Part shown: positions 57,133 to 64,000 of the stretch, one piece after another
Layout of the letters: each line of letters begins with the position of its first letter
How positions within the stretch are numbered: position 1 is the stretch's first letter
Source: Streptacidiphilus sp. ASG 303
Lineage (GTDB): Bacteria; Actinomycetota; Actinomycetes; Streptomycetales; Streptomycetaceae
Reading direction: 5' to 3'
NCBI RefSeq assembly: GCF_020991365.1
Contig: NZ_JAJLRA010000017.1
Coordinates: 1-64,000, forward strand
DNA: 64,000 nucleotides
Notes under the pieces: model-generated
Databases searched by the model: none
Told to the model about the DNA's origin: nothing
What the model saw: the letters and a program-made list of their open reading frames with translations, nothing else
Made by a program: the position numbers and the translations under genes

Positions 57133-59112
57133 ATGCAGACCGGGGGTGGACCCGACGGCGAGGAGCGCGCGCAGGGCGCGCCCGCCGGGCGGGAGCAGGA
57201 GGACGGCCCCCGGGCCGCCGACCGGGACGGGGCCGAGGGGCACCCGGGACGCCTGATCGACAACCGCTACGAGCTGCAGCGCCGCCTGGGCCGGGGCGGC
57301 ATGGGGGTGGTCTGGGAGGCCAGGGACACCCGGCTGCACCGGCAGGTGGCGGTCAAGGAGCTGCTCTTCCGGGGCGCCGTGGACCCCGAGACGCAGGCCC
57401 AGTGGGTGGAGCGCGCCCGCCGCGAGGCGCAGGCCATCGCCCGGATCGGCCACGAGCACGTGGTGACGGTGTACGACGTGACCGAGGCCGACGGCCAGGT
57501 GTGGATCGTGATGGAGCAGGTCGACCCGCGCTCCCTGGCGGACCTGCTGCGGGCCAACGGGCGGCTGCCGCTGCAGGACGCGGCCCGGATCTGCCTGGAG
57601 GTGCTGCGCGGGCTGCGGGCGGTGCACGCCGCCGGGGTGCTGCACCGCGACGTCAAGCCGCACAACGTCCTCTTCCGGCGCGACGGCCGCGCGGTGCTGA
57701 TGGACTTCGGCATCGCCACCTTCGAGGGCGCCGCCCAGGTGACCCGGCTGCACGAGACCGTGGGCACGCCCGCCTACCTGGCGCCGGAGCTGGCCGTCCC
57801 GTCCGACCGGCGTCCGCCCGGCCCGGCGAGCGACCTGTGGTCGCTCGGCGTGGCCCTGTACGAGATGGTCGAGGGCAGGCTGCCGTTCCGCGGCGCGACC
57901 CCGTACGAGGTGCTGCTGGCCGTCCGCGAGGAGGAGCCCCCGCCGCCGGTGCACGCCGGTCCGCTGGGGCCGCTGCTGGCGGGGCTGCTGGCCAAGGACC
58001 CGGCGGACCGGACGACCGCGGACCGGGCCGAGGAGCTGCTGCGCCACGTGGTGCAGGACACCCCGGCGACGCCCTCCTCGCTCGACCTGCGGACCTGGCG
58101 CCTGGTCGGGTCGGACACCGGCACCGGCGACGGGGGCGGGGGCGGCGGGGCCGGTTCCGGGGGTGCCCGCCGGGACGGCGGCCCCGCCGAGCCCGGCCCC
58201 GGCGGGGACCGGCCGGTCCGGCGGGCGTGGTGGCGGGACCGGCGGCTGCGGCTGCCGGCGCTGGCGGTCGTGCTCGCCCTGGTGGCGGGCGCGGCCTGGC
58301 TCGGCCACCGCGGCCGGGACGCGCAGGACGACCTGGCGGACTCCCCGACGATGGTGCAGGCGCGCCAGCGCGGCATGCTGGTCATCGGCGTCAAGCAGGA
58401 CCAGCCGGGGCTGGGCGTGCTCAAGGACGCGCGCCGGAACCTCTACCAGGGCTTCGACGTGGACATGGCCTCGTACATCGCCCGGGACCTCGGGTTCGGG
58501 GCGTCCCGGGTGCGCTTCGTCACCGTGAACACCCTCAGCCGGGAGCTGATGCTGCAGAACGGCTCGGTGGACCTGGTGGTGGCCAGCTACAGCATGACGC
58601 CGGAGCGGGCCCGGGAGGTGACCTTCGCCGGACCGTACTACCTGACGGGGCAGGACTTCCTGCTCCGCACCGACCAGACCGGCGTGCAGGGCGCGGAGGA
58701 CCTGGCCGGCCGCACGGTGTGCACGGCCCGCGGATCGACCCCCGGGGAGCGGCTGGCGAAGTACTACCCCGCCATCAGGGTGGCGTACCGCAACAGCTAC
58801 CAGCAGTGCGTCAAGGACCTGCTGGCCCGCCGGGTGGACGCGGTCTCGACCGACGAGATCATCCTGGCCGGCTACCAGGAGCAGTACCGCGGCCGGCTGC
58901 AGTTGCTGGACGCCCCCTTCGGATCGGAGGCGTACGGCGTCGGCATGGCGCTGGGCGACGAGGCGATGCGGCGCCGGGTCTGCGCGTCGATCGACCGCTA
59001 CGTCGACAGCGGCGCCTGGCACGCCTCGTGGAAGCGGTGGCTGGAACCGCTGGGCCTGCTGCAGCCGAGGCCGGGCACCTGCTCCGACCAGACCTGGCGG
59101 AACGCCGGCTGA
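57133..59112 (+). CDS. Receptor Ser/Thr protein kinase with extracellular GluB-like binding domain
   Basis: The protein has 659 residues. The kinase domain is at about 45-305: glycine loop GRGGMG (53-58), catalytic Lys75 (VAVKELL), HRDVKPHN near 174, DFGIATF and GTPAYLAPE. A Gly/Asp-rich juxtamembrane linker follows. One transmembrane helix (LPALAVVLALVAGAAWL, about 376-393) places the C-terminus outside. Residues about 410-650 are a family 3 solute-binding domain that aligns along its length with GluB (both have DQPxLG, GFD, FAGPYY, GQD, YxQCV, VDAV-TD and YGVG). It should sense glutamate or a similar amino acid and signal by phosphorylation. GluB itself is encoded 3.7 kb downstream. Confidence 0.92.
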   Translation: MQTGGGPDGEERAQGAPAGREQEDGPRAADRDGAEGHPGRLIDNRYELQRRLGRGGMGVVWEARDTRLHRQVAVKELLFRGAVDPETQAQWVERARREAQAIARIGHEHVVTVYDVTEADGQVWIVMEQVDPRSLADLLRANGRLPLQDAARICLEVLRGLRAVHAAGVLHRDVKPHNVLFRRDGRAVLMDFGIATFEGAAQVTRLHETVGTPAYLAPELAVPSDRRPPGPASDLWSLGVALYEMVEGRLPFRGATPYEVLLAVREEEPPPPVHAGPLGPLLAGLLAKDPADRTTADRAEELLRHVVQDTPATPSSLDLRTWRLVGSDTGTGDGGGGGGAGSGGARRDGGPAEPGPGGDRPVRRAWWRDRRLRLPALAVVLALVAGAAWLGHRGRDAQDDLADSPTMVQARQRGMLVIGVKQDQPGLGVLKDARRNLYQGFDVDMASYIARDLGFGASRVRFVTVNTLSRELMLQNGSVDLVVASYSMTPERAREVTFAGPYYLTGQDFLLRTDQTGVQGAEDLAGRTVCTARGSTPGERLAKYYPAIRVAYRNSYQQCVKDLLARRVDAVSTDEIILAGYQEQYRGRLQLLDAPFGSEAYGVGMALGDEAMRRRVCASIDRYVDSGAWHASWKRWLEPLGLLQPRPGTCSDQTWRNAG

Positions 59113-59195
59113 CGCGGCGCGGGCGCGGCGGGACGGCGTGGCCGGGGGCGATGTCCCGGGGGGGCGGCCGGTGTCCCGGGGCCGGCGGTCCGGCC

Positions 59196-60590
59196 TCAGT
59201 CCGCCGTGCGGCGCGGGGCGGTCAGGGTCACCCGCAGCCCCGTCGGCTCGCCCGGGCCGAACTCCAGCGCCCCGCCGGTGGCCGCCAGCAGGGTGCGGGC
59301 GATGGAGAGGCCGAGGCCGGACCCGTCGACGTTCTGGTGGCGGGGGCTGCGCCAGAAGCGGTCGCCGATCCGTGCCAGCTCCTCGTCGGTCAGTCCGGGC
59401 CCGCCGTCCGCCACGGTGACGGCGACGTCGTCGCCGCGCAGGGCCACCGACACCCGTACCGGCTCCCCGCGGGGGGTGAACTTCAGCGCGTTGTCGACCA
59501 CCGCGTCCAGCGCGCTGCCGAAGCCGACGGGGTCCGTCCAGCCCAGGGCCATCGGCGGCCCCTCCCAGGCCAGCTCCACACCGCGCTGCCCGGCGACCGG
59601 CCGCCAGGCGTCCACCCGCCCCAGCGCCAGCCTGACCAGGTCGGTGCGGACCGCCTCGGGGCGGGCGTGCTCGGCGGTGGCGAGCCCCAGCAGGTCGTCG
59701 AGGACGCGGGCCAGGCGGCGGCCCTCCTCGCGCACCGCGGCCAGCTCCTCCTCGTGGCCCTCGGGCAGTTCCAGGCCCAGCAGCTCGATCCGCAGCATGA
59801 GCGCGGCCAGCGGGTTGCGCAGCTGGTGGGAGGCGTCGGCGACGAAGTCCCGCTGGCGCTGCATGGACAGCTCCACGTGGTCGGCCATCTCGTTGAAGGA
59901 CCCGGCGAGGCGGCGCAGCTCCGGGGGGCCGCCGGCGGGGGCGACGCGGGCGTTCATCCGTCCGGTGGCGATCTCGTGGGTGGCCCGGTCGAGGACCCGC
60001 ACGGGACGCAGCACCCAGCCGGTGAGGCGGACGGAGGCCAGCACGGCGAGGGTCATGGCGGCGGCCTCGCCGGCGCCCAGCAGCAGCCAGCGGCGCAGGA
60101 TCCGGGCGCGCAGCGCGCCGGTGGGCGAGTCGGTGTAGACCACGGCCACCACGTCGCCGTCGCGGACCACCGGGGAGGCGACCGTCAGGGTGCGGTCGTC
60201 CGACCAGGGCCAGACCTGCGGGGGGTTGTGGCTGCGTCGGCCGTCGAGCGCCTCCTGGAACGGCTCGCTCCGGGGGCCGTCCTCCTGGCTCCACCAGCGG
60301 CCCGGGGAGACGGCGAGGGCGCGTCCGCTGCGGGAGAAGACCCCGGCCCGGATGCCGTACACCTCGCTGTACCGGACGACCTCGGCACGCAGGACGTCCA
60401 GCGGGGCGGAGTCCCCGCTGTCGGCGGGGACGTACTGGGCGAGGCCCGCGAAGCGGGCGGAGTCGTCGATCCGGTCGACGACGACGCGCTGCTGCTCGGC
60501 GGCGGCCTCGGCGGCGGCGAGGGGCACGCCGAGGGCGGCCAGGACGCCGGCCATCAGGGAGAGGAGGATGCCGAGGAGGCGGGTGCGCAT
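59196..60590 (-). CDS. Sensor histidine kinase (GluK-like)
   Basis: The protein has 464 residues. Two transmembrane helices (about 5-25 and 180-205) flank a 150-residue extracellular sensor. A HAMP domain follows, then the H-box DASHQLRNPL, N-box DNALKFT, G1 DGGPGL and G2 GSGLGLSIA. It autophosphorylates on His and passes the phosphate to the response regulator encoded six bases upstream. In S. coelicolor the equivalent pair next to gluABCD (GluK/GluR) responds to glutamate, as I recall. It is convergent with the receptor kinase. Confidence 0.92.
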   Translation of the reverse strand: MRTRLLGILLSLMAGVLAALGVPLAAAEAAAEQQRVVVDRIDDSARFAGLAQYVPADSGDSAPLDVLRAEVVRYSEVYGIRAGVFSRSGRALAVSPGRWWSQEDGPRSEPFQEALDGRRSHNPPQVWPWSDDRTLTVASPVVRDGDVVAVVYTDSPTGALRARILRRWLLLGAGEAAAMTLAVLASVRLTGWVLRPVRVLDRATHEIATGRMNARVAPAGGPPELRRLAGSFNEMADHVELSMQRQRDFVADASHQLRNPLAALMLRIELLGLELPEGHEEELAAVREEGRRLARVLDDLLGLATAEHARPEAVRTDLVRLALGRVDAWRPVAGQRGVELAWEGPPMALGWTDPVGFGSALDAVVDNALKFTPRGEPVRVSVALRGDDVAVTVADGGPGLTDEELARIGDRFWRSPRHQNVDGSGLGLSIARTLLAATGGALEFGPGEPTGLRVTLTAPRRTAD

Positions 60591-60596
60591 GACGGG

Positions 60597-61397
60597 TCAG
60601 CGGCCGCTTCCGGGGGCCGAGGGCGGGGCCGCCGGGTTCCGGGCCGCCGCGGGCGGGGCGGGCGGGGCGGGCGGCCCGTCCGGGGGCTCGGGGACCAGCC
60701 GGTAGCCGACGCCGCGCACCGTCTCCACCAGCGCCGGCAGCGCGAGCTTGGCGCGCAGCGAGGCGACGTGGACCTCCAGGGTGCGGCCGTTGCCCTCCCA
60801 GCCGCTGCGCCACACCTCGCTGAAGATCTGCTCCCGCCGGTAGACGACGCCGGGGTGCTGGGCGAGGAGCGCCAGCAGGTCGAACTCCTTGCGGGTGAGC
60901 GGGACCTCGCGGCCCTCCACGGTCACCCGGCGGCACTCCCGGTCGATGGCGATGCCCCGGGCCGCCAGCGGACCGGCCTCGGCGGCCCGGTCGGCGGAGG
61001 GCGGCGCGCCGGCGCGGTCGGCGGGCGGCGCGGAGCCGCGGCGGGCGACGGCGTGGATGCGGGCGAGCAGCTCGCCCATGTCGTACGGCTTGGTGACGTA
61101 GTCGTCGGCGCCGAGGTTGAGGCCGTGGATGCGGGACCGGGTGTCGGCGCGCGCGGTGACCATGATCACGGGCACCCCGCTGGAGTCCCGGATCCGGCTG
61201 CACACCTCGAAGCCGTCGCGGTCGGGCAGGCCGAGGTCGAGCAGCACCACGCGGTAGGGCTCCGCGCCGTCGGGCACGAGCGCGTCGAGCGCCTCACTGC
61301 CGCTGCGGGCGTGGCGCACCTGGAAGCCGTGCCTGCCGAGTACGGCCACCAGGGCGGCCGCCACGCGGTCGTCGTCCTCGACGAGGAGCAGGCGCAT
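60597..61397 (-). CDS. OmpR-family response regulator (GluR-like)
   Basis: The protein has 266 residues. The receiver domain has acidic pocket EDDD (near 7-10), phospho-Asp in [12 protein letters not shown] and Lys in VTKPYDMG. A 25-residue Ala/Pro linker leads to a winged helix ([28 protein letters not shown] through [22 protein letters not shown]). A Pro/Ala tail follows. The ATG at 61397 has AGGGGAG upstream. It is divergent from gluA and likely regulates the gluABCD promoter. Confidence 0.92.
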   Translation of the reverse strand: MRLLLVEDDDRVAAALVAVLGRHGFQVRHARSGSEALDALVPDGAEPYRVVLLDLGLPDRDGFEVCSRIRDSSGVPVIMVTARADTRSRIHGLNLGADDYVTKPYDMGELLARIHAVARRGSAPPADRAGAPPSADRAAEAGPLAARGIAIDRECRRVTVEGREVPLTRKEFDLLALLAQHPGVVYRREQIFSEVWRSGWEGNGRTLEVHVASLRAKLALPALVETVRGVGYRLVPEPPDGPPAPPAPPAAARNPAAPPSAPGSGR

Positions 61398-61687
61398 CCC
61401 GCTCTCCCCTTCCGCCCGGGTTCCCTCACGGCGCCGTCCGGCTCCGTGCCGTCCGGACCCGTCCGTGTCGCTGTCGGTGTCCGTGTCGCTGTCGCTCTGT
61501 CCATGTCGCTTCGGCAGGCCGCCGCGGTTCCCTGAATCCACGCCCAGGCCACCCGTCCGGGTCAACCCCGATCCGGTGAACCCGCAGGTACCGTTATTGA
61601 CCTGGAACCTTGCCGACGGCGCCGTCCGCCACCTGCGGGGAGGCCCCCCGTGTCCCGATCGTGATCCTCAAGTTCCGCTCAGATCTG

Positions 61688-61717
61688 CTGACGGAGCGTC
61701 GCACGCGCTCCTATGGT
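61688..61717 (+). promoter_or_regulatory. Candidate gluA promoter
   Basis: CTGACG (61688-61693) and TATGGT (61712-61717) are separated by 18 bases. This would give a leader of about 150 bases. Confidence 0.4.
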
Positions 61718-61763
61718 CGCCCCACCGGGGCTGCGGACTCCGCCGGTCCGCGCCCCGGCTGAA

Positions 61764-61813
61764 CAGCCGGTACGGCCGGACGGTCGGCACGGCCGGGCAG
61801 CCGGTACGGCCGG
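61764..61813 (+). repeat. 16-base direct repeats in the gluA leader
   Basis: CAGCCGGTACGGCCGG occurs at 61764-61779 and 61798-61813, 34 bases apart. A further related CAGCCGGC pair follows at about 61825-61845. Each copy is partly self-complementary (CCGG-TA-CGG type). Confidence 0.75.
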
Positions 61814-61872
61814 CGGGGAACGGGCAGCCGGCGGAAGCAGCCGGCAGGACGGCGAGAAGGAGCAGTGTGCGC

Positions 61873-62646
61873 ATGACCGAGGCCGCCACCTCCGGGACCA
61901 CCGCCGGGGCCGACGCCCTGGTGTCGCTGAAGGGCGTGAACAAGCACTTCGGTGCCCTGCACGTGCTCCAGGACGTCGACCTGGAGATCGCCGCGGGCGA
62001 GGTGGTCGTGGTGATCGGCCCGTCCGGCTCCGGCAAGTCCACCCTCTGCCGCACGATCAACAGGCTGGAGACGGTCGACTCCGGCACCATCACCGTGGAC
62101 GGCCGGCCGCTGCCCGCCGAGGGCCGGGAGCTGGCCCGGCTGCGCGCCGAGGTCGGCATGGTGTTCCAATCCTTCAACCTCTTCGCGCACCGCACGGTGC
62201 TGGAGAACGTCGTCATGGGCCAGGTCAAGGTGCGGAAGGTGCCGCGCGACCAGGCCGAGGCGAAGGCCCGGACGCTGCTGGACCGGGTCGGCGTCGGCGC
62301 CCAGGCCGACAAGTACCCGGCGCAGCTCTCCGGCGGCCAGCAGCAGCGCGTCGCCATCGCCCGCGCCCTGGCCATGGACCCCAAGGTGATGCTCTTCGAC
62401 GAGCCCACCTCCGCCCTGGACCCCGAGATGATCAACGAGGTCCTGGAGGTGATGCGGCAGCTGGCCGCCGAGGGCATGACCATGATCGTGGTCACCCACG
62501 AGATGGGCTTCGCGCGCTCCGCCGCCAACCGGGTCGTCTTCATGGCCGACGGGCGCATCGTCGAGGAGAACACCCCGGAGGCCTTCTTCACCGCGCCCCG
62601 CAGCGACCGGGCCAAGGACTTCCTGTCGAAGATCCTCCACCACTGA
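61873..62646 (+). CDS. gluA: Glutamate ABC transporter ATP-binding protein
   Basis: The 257-residue ATPase energises glutamate uptake. It has Walker [11 protein letters not shown]-loop [10 protein letters not shown], signature LSGGQQQR, Walker [12 protein letters not shown] and H-loop VVTHEMGF: a complete polar-amino-acid-type ABC protein. The ATG at 61873 lies nine bases after AAGGAG; the longer frame includes untranslated leader. It is the first gene of the gluABC(D) operon; the response regulator gene is divergent. Confidence 0.95.
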   Translation: MTEAATSGTTAGADALVSLKGVNKHFGALHVLQDVDLEIAAGEVVVVIGPSGSGKSTLCRTINRLETVDSGTITVDGRPLPAEGRELARLRAEVGMVFQSFNLFAHRTVLENVVMGQVKVRKVPRDQAEAKARTLLDRVGVGAQADKYPAQLSGGQQQRVAIARALAMDPKVMLFDEPTSALDPEMINEVLEVMRQLAAEGMTMIVVTHEMGFARSAANRVVFMADGRIVEENTPEAFFTAPRSDRAKDFLSKILHH

Positions 62647-62788
62647 ACCGGGCCGCGGCCGCCCTTCCGCCCCGATCCCGCCCCCTCCCGCCCCCTCCCG
62701 TCCGCTCCCGCACCCTGCCGCCGAGCAGGCCGACGCCCGCTCCCCGTGGCCGGGGGCCGGGCGAGACCCCGCCAAGGAGAGAACCCGC

Positions 62789-63676
62789 ATGAGGACTCGT
62801 CGCACCGCCGCGGCCGCACTGGCCGTGCTCGCCCTGACCGCCGTCGCCGCGTGCGGCAAGGAGGGGTCGCCGAACGGCGACAGCTCGGGCCCCGCCTCCT
62901 CGTACGAGGTGAAGAAGGACGTCTCGGTCTCCGGCTCCCCCACCTTCGACGCAGCGAAGAAGCGCGGCAAGCTGATCGTCGGCGCCAAGGCCGACCAGCC
63001 GAACCTCGGCTTCGAGGACGTCGCCAACGGCACCCGCACCGGCTTCGACATCGAGATCGCCAAGATGATCGCCGCCGACCTGGGCTTCCCCGCCGACAAG
63101 GTGGAGTTCAAGACCGTCCCGTCGACCAACCGCGAGACGGCGATCTCCGGCGGCGAGGTCGACTACTACGTCGGCACCTACACCATCAACGACGACCGCA
63201 AGCAGAAGGTCTCCTTCGCCGGCCCGTACTACGTCGCCGGCCAGGACCTGCTGGTCGCCAAGGACAACACGGACATCACCGGCCCCGAGGCCACCAAGGG
63301 CAAGAAGGTCTGCTCGGCGACCGGCTCGACCTCCATCGAGCGGATCAAGAAGTACGGCGCGCAGATCGTCGCCTTCGACACCTACTCGCAGTGCGTCGAC
63401 AAGCTGCTCGACGGCTCGGTGGACGCCGTCACCACCGACGACGCCATCCTCAAGGGCTACGCCGCCAAGTACGAGGGCAAGCTCAAGGTCGTCGGCAAGC
63501 CGTTCTCCCAGGAGCCCTACGGCGTCGGCCTCAACAAGGACGACAAGGCGCTGCGCGACGCGATCAACAACGCGATCGAGGCGCACGAGAAGAACGGCGA
63601 CTGGAAGAAGGCGTACGACGCGACGCTCGGCAAGTCCGGGTCGACCGCCACGCCCCCGCAGCTCGCCCGCTACTGA
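62789..63676 (+). CDS. gluB: Glutamate-binding lipoprotein
   Basis: The protein has 295 residues. The signal peptide ends in the lipobox AVAAC with Cys22. The family 3 binding domain (about 55-285) includes ADQPNLGFED, GFDIEIAKMIAADLGF, SFAGPYYVAGQD and YGVGLNKDD. It captures glutamate outside the cell for GluCD. AAGGAG lies before the ATG. Most residues of the binding half are shared with the extracellular half of the receptor kinase at 57133. Confidence 0.95.
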   Translation: MRTRRTAAAALAVLALTAVAACGKEGSPNGDSSGPASSYEVKKDVSVSGSPTFDAAKKRGKLIVGAKADQPNLGFEDVANGTRTGFDIEIAKMIAADLGFPADKVEFKTVPSTNRETAISGGEVDYYVGTYTINDDRKQKVSFAGPYYVAGQDLLVAKDNTDITGPEATKGKKVCSATGSTSIERIKKYGAQIVAFDTYSQCVDKLLDGSVDAVTTDDAILKGYAAKYEGKLKVVGKPFSQEPYGVGLNKDDKALRDAINNAIEAHEKNGDWKKAYDATLGKSGSTATPPQLARY

Positions 63677-63685
63677 CCGAACCCC

Positions 63686-63713
63686 GGGGCGGCGGCCGTC
63701 CGGCCGCCGCCCC
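63686..63713 (+). terminator. Intercistronic hairpin gluB-gluC
   Basis: GGGGCGGCGGCCG and CGGCCGCCGCCCC form a perfect 13-base stem with a two-base loop, ten bases after the gluB stop. There is no T run. It may partly terminate or protect the gluAB transcript so that the binding protein is made in excess. Confidence 0.7.
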
Positions 63714-63754
63714 GGCCACGCCCGAATCCCCACCCCGGGAGGAGGAAGGCCGCC

Positions 63755-64000
63755 TTGGACCTCCTGTTCCGCGACCACAACCTCGCGCTCTTCCGCGACG
63801 GCTTCCTGCACACGGTCGAGCTGACCGCGATCAGCGGCCTGCTCGCCCTGCTGCTGGGGGTGCTGCTGGCCGCCTTCCGCGTCTCGCCCGTGCCGCCGCT
63901 GCGCGTCTTCGGCACGGTCTGGGTGAACGTGCTCCGCAACACCCCGCTCGTCCTGCTCTTCTTCGCCGTCGTCTTCGGCCTGCCGAAGATCGGCGTCTCG
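63755..64000 (+). CDS. gluC: Glutamate ABC transporter permease, 5' part
   Basis: The first 82 codons are present and the gene runs off the window. A TTG start is used (LDLLFRDHNLALFRDGF), with GGAGG and AAGG just upstream. The sequence FLHTVELTAISGLLALLLGVLLAAFRVSP and VNVLRNTPLVLLFF is the conserved beginning of HisM/GlnP-type permeases. It follows gluB by 78 bases. Confidence 0.88.
   Translation, partial: MDLLFRDHNLALFRDGFLHTVELTAISGLLALLLGVLLAAFRVSPVPPLRVFGTVWVNVLRNTPLVLLFFAVVFGLPKIGVS

Larger units (their letters stand above)
61398..61872. other. Divergent regulatory region gluR / gluA
   Basis: This is 475 bases without a gene. It has a GTC-rich simple repeat near 61465-61500 (TGTCGCTGTCGGTGTCCGTG type), an AT-richer patch at 61588-61610, the candidate gluA promoter at 61688-61717 and direct repeats in the gluA leader. 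Confidence 0.6.

Overview
The window is chromosomal DNA of a Streptomyces species or a very close relative. It is extremely GC-rich, starts are often GTG, and it carries Streptomyces-specific genes (whiH, hrdB with its Lys/Ala-rich N-terminal linker, nrdR-nrdJ). From parE to gluC the gene order is the one I remember from the S. coelicolor chromosome between about SCO5822 and SCO5775. That is recollection, not a search. No rRNA, tRNA or CRISPR array was found.

Layout. 0.2-8 kb: parE, a small zinc-site protein, a secreted trypsin, the principal sigma factor hrdB and the sporulation regulator whiH. 8-19 kb: an ABC-type pair with a degenerate ATPase, a Nudix/NrtR-like regulator divergent from a prolyl iminopeptidase, a DUF4192 protein divergent from a RecQ helicase fused to a phosphoribosyltransferase domain, two poorly known proteins and rnhB. 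19-23 kb: a TetR/MFS efflux pair with palindromes between them, then a DUF4173-type membrane protein. 23-32.4 kb looks accessory: a 1056-residue secreted protein with a duplicated module and a deacetylase-like centre, a DUF1963-like protein, a transposase pseudogene broken by four short palindromes, an M48 protease, and an IS3-family remnant beside an IS1380 remnant. 32.5-39.7 kb: nrdR-nrdJ with two NrdR boxes, lexA with two LexA boxes, and a DinG-type helicase. 39.8-44.6 kb: an iron-box-controlled operon for an NRPS-independent siderophore (two IucA/IucC synthetases and an acetyltransferase). 44.9-55.8 kb: a lipoprotein protease, hflX, a RelA/SpoT homologue, dapF, a membrane protein, miaA, a LigB-like protein and miaB. 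55.9-64 kb: a glutamate cluster.

The most interesting part is the right end. A membrane-anchored TAXI-family binding protein, a Ser/Thr kinase whose extracellular half is a paralogue of the glutamate-binding lipoprotein GluB, the GluK/GluR two-component pair and the gluABC transporter genes lie within 8 kb. This suggests that external glutamate (or a similar amino acid) is both imported and sensed through kinase and two-component routes. Other points for a second look are the four palindromes in the transposase pseudogene, the RecQ-phosphoribosyltransferase fusion, an ABC ATPase lacking its catalytic motifs, a RelA/SpoT protein with an altered synthetase motif, and a WhiG-like promoter plus palindrome directly in front of whiH.
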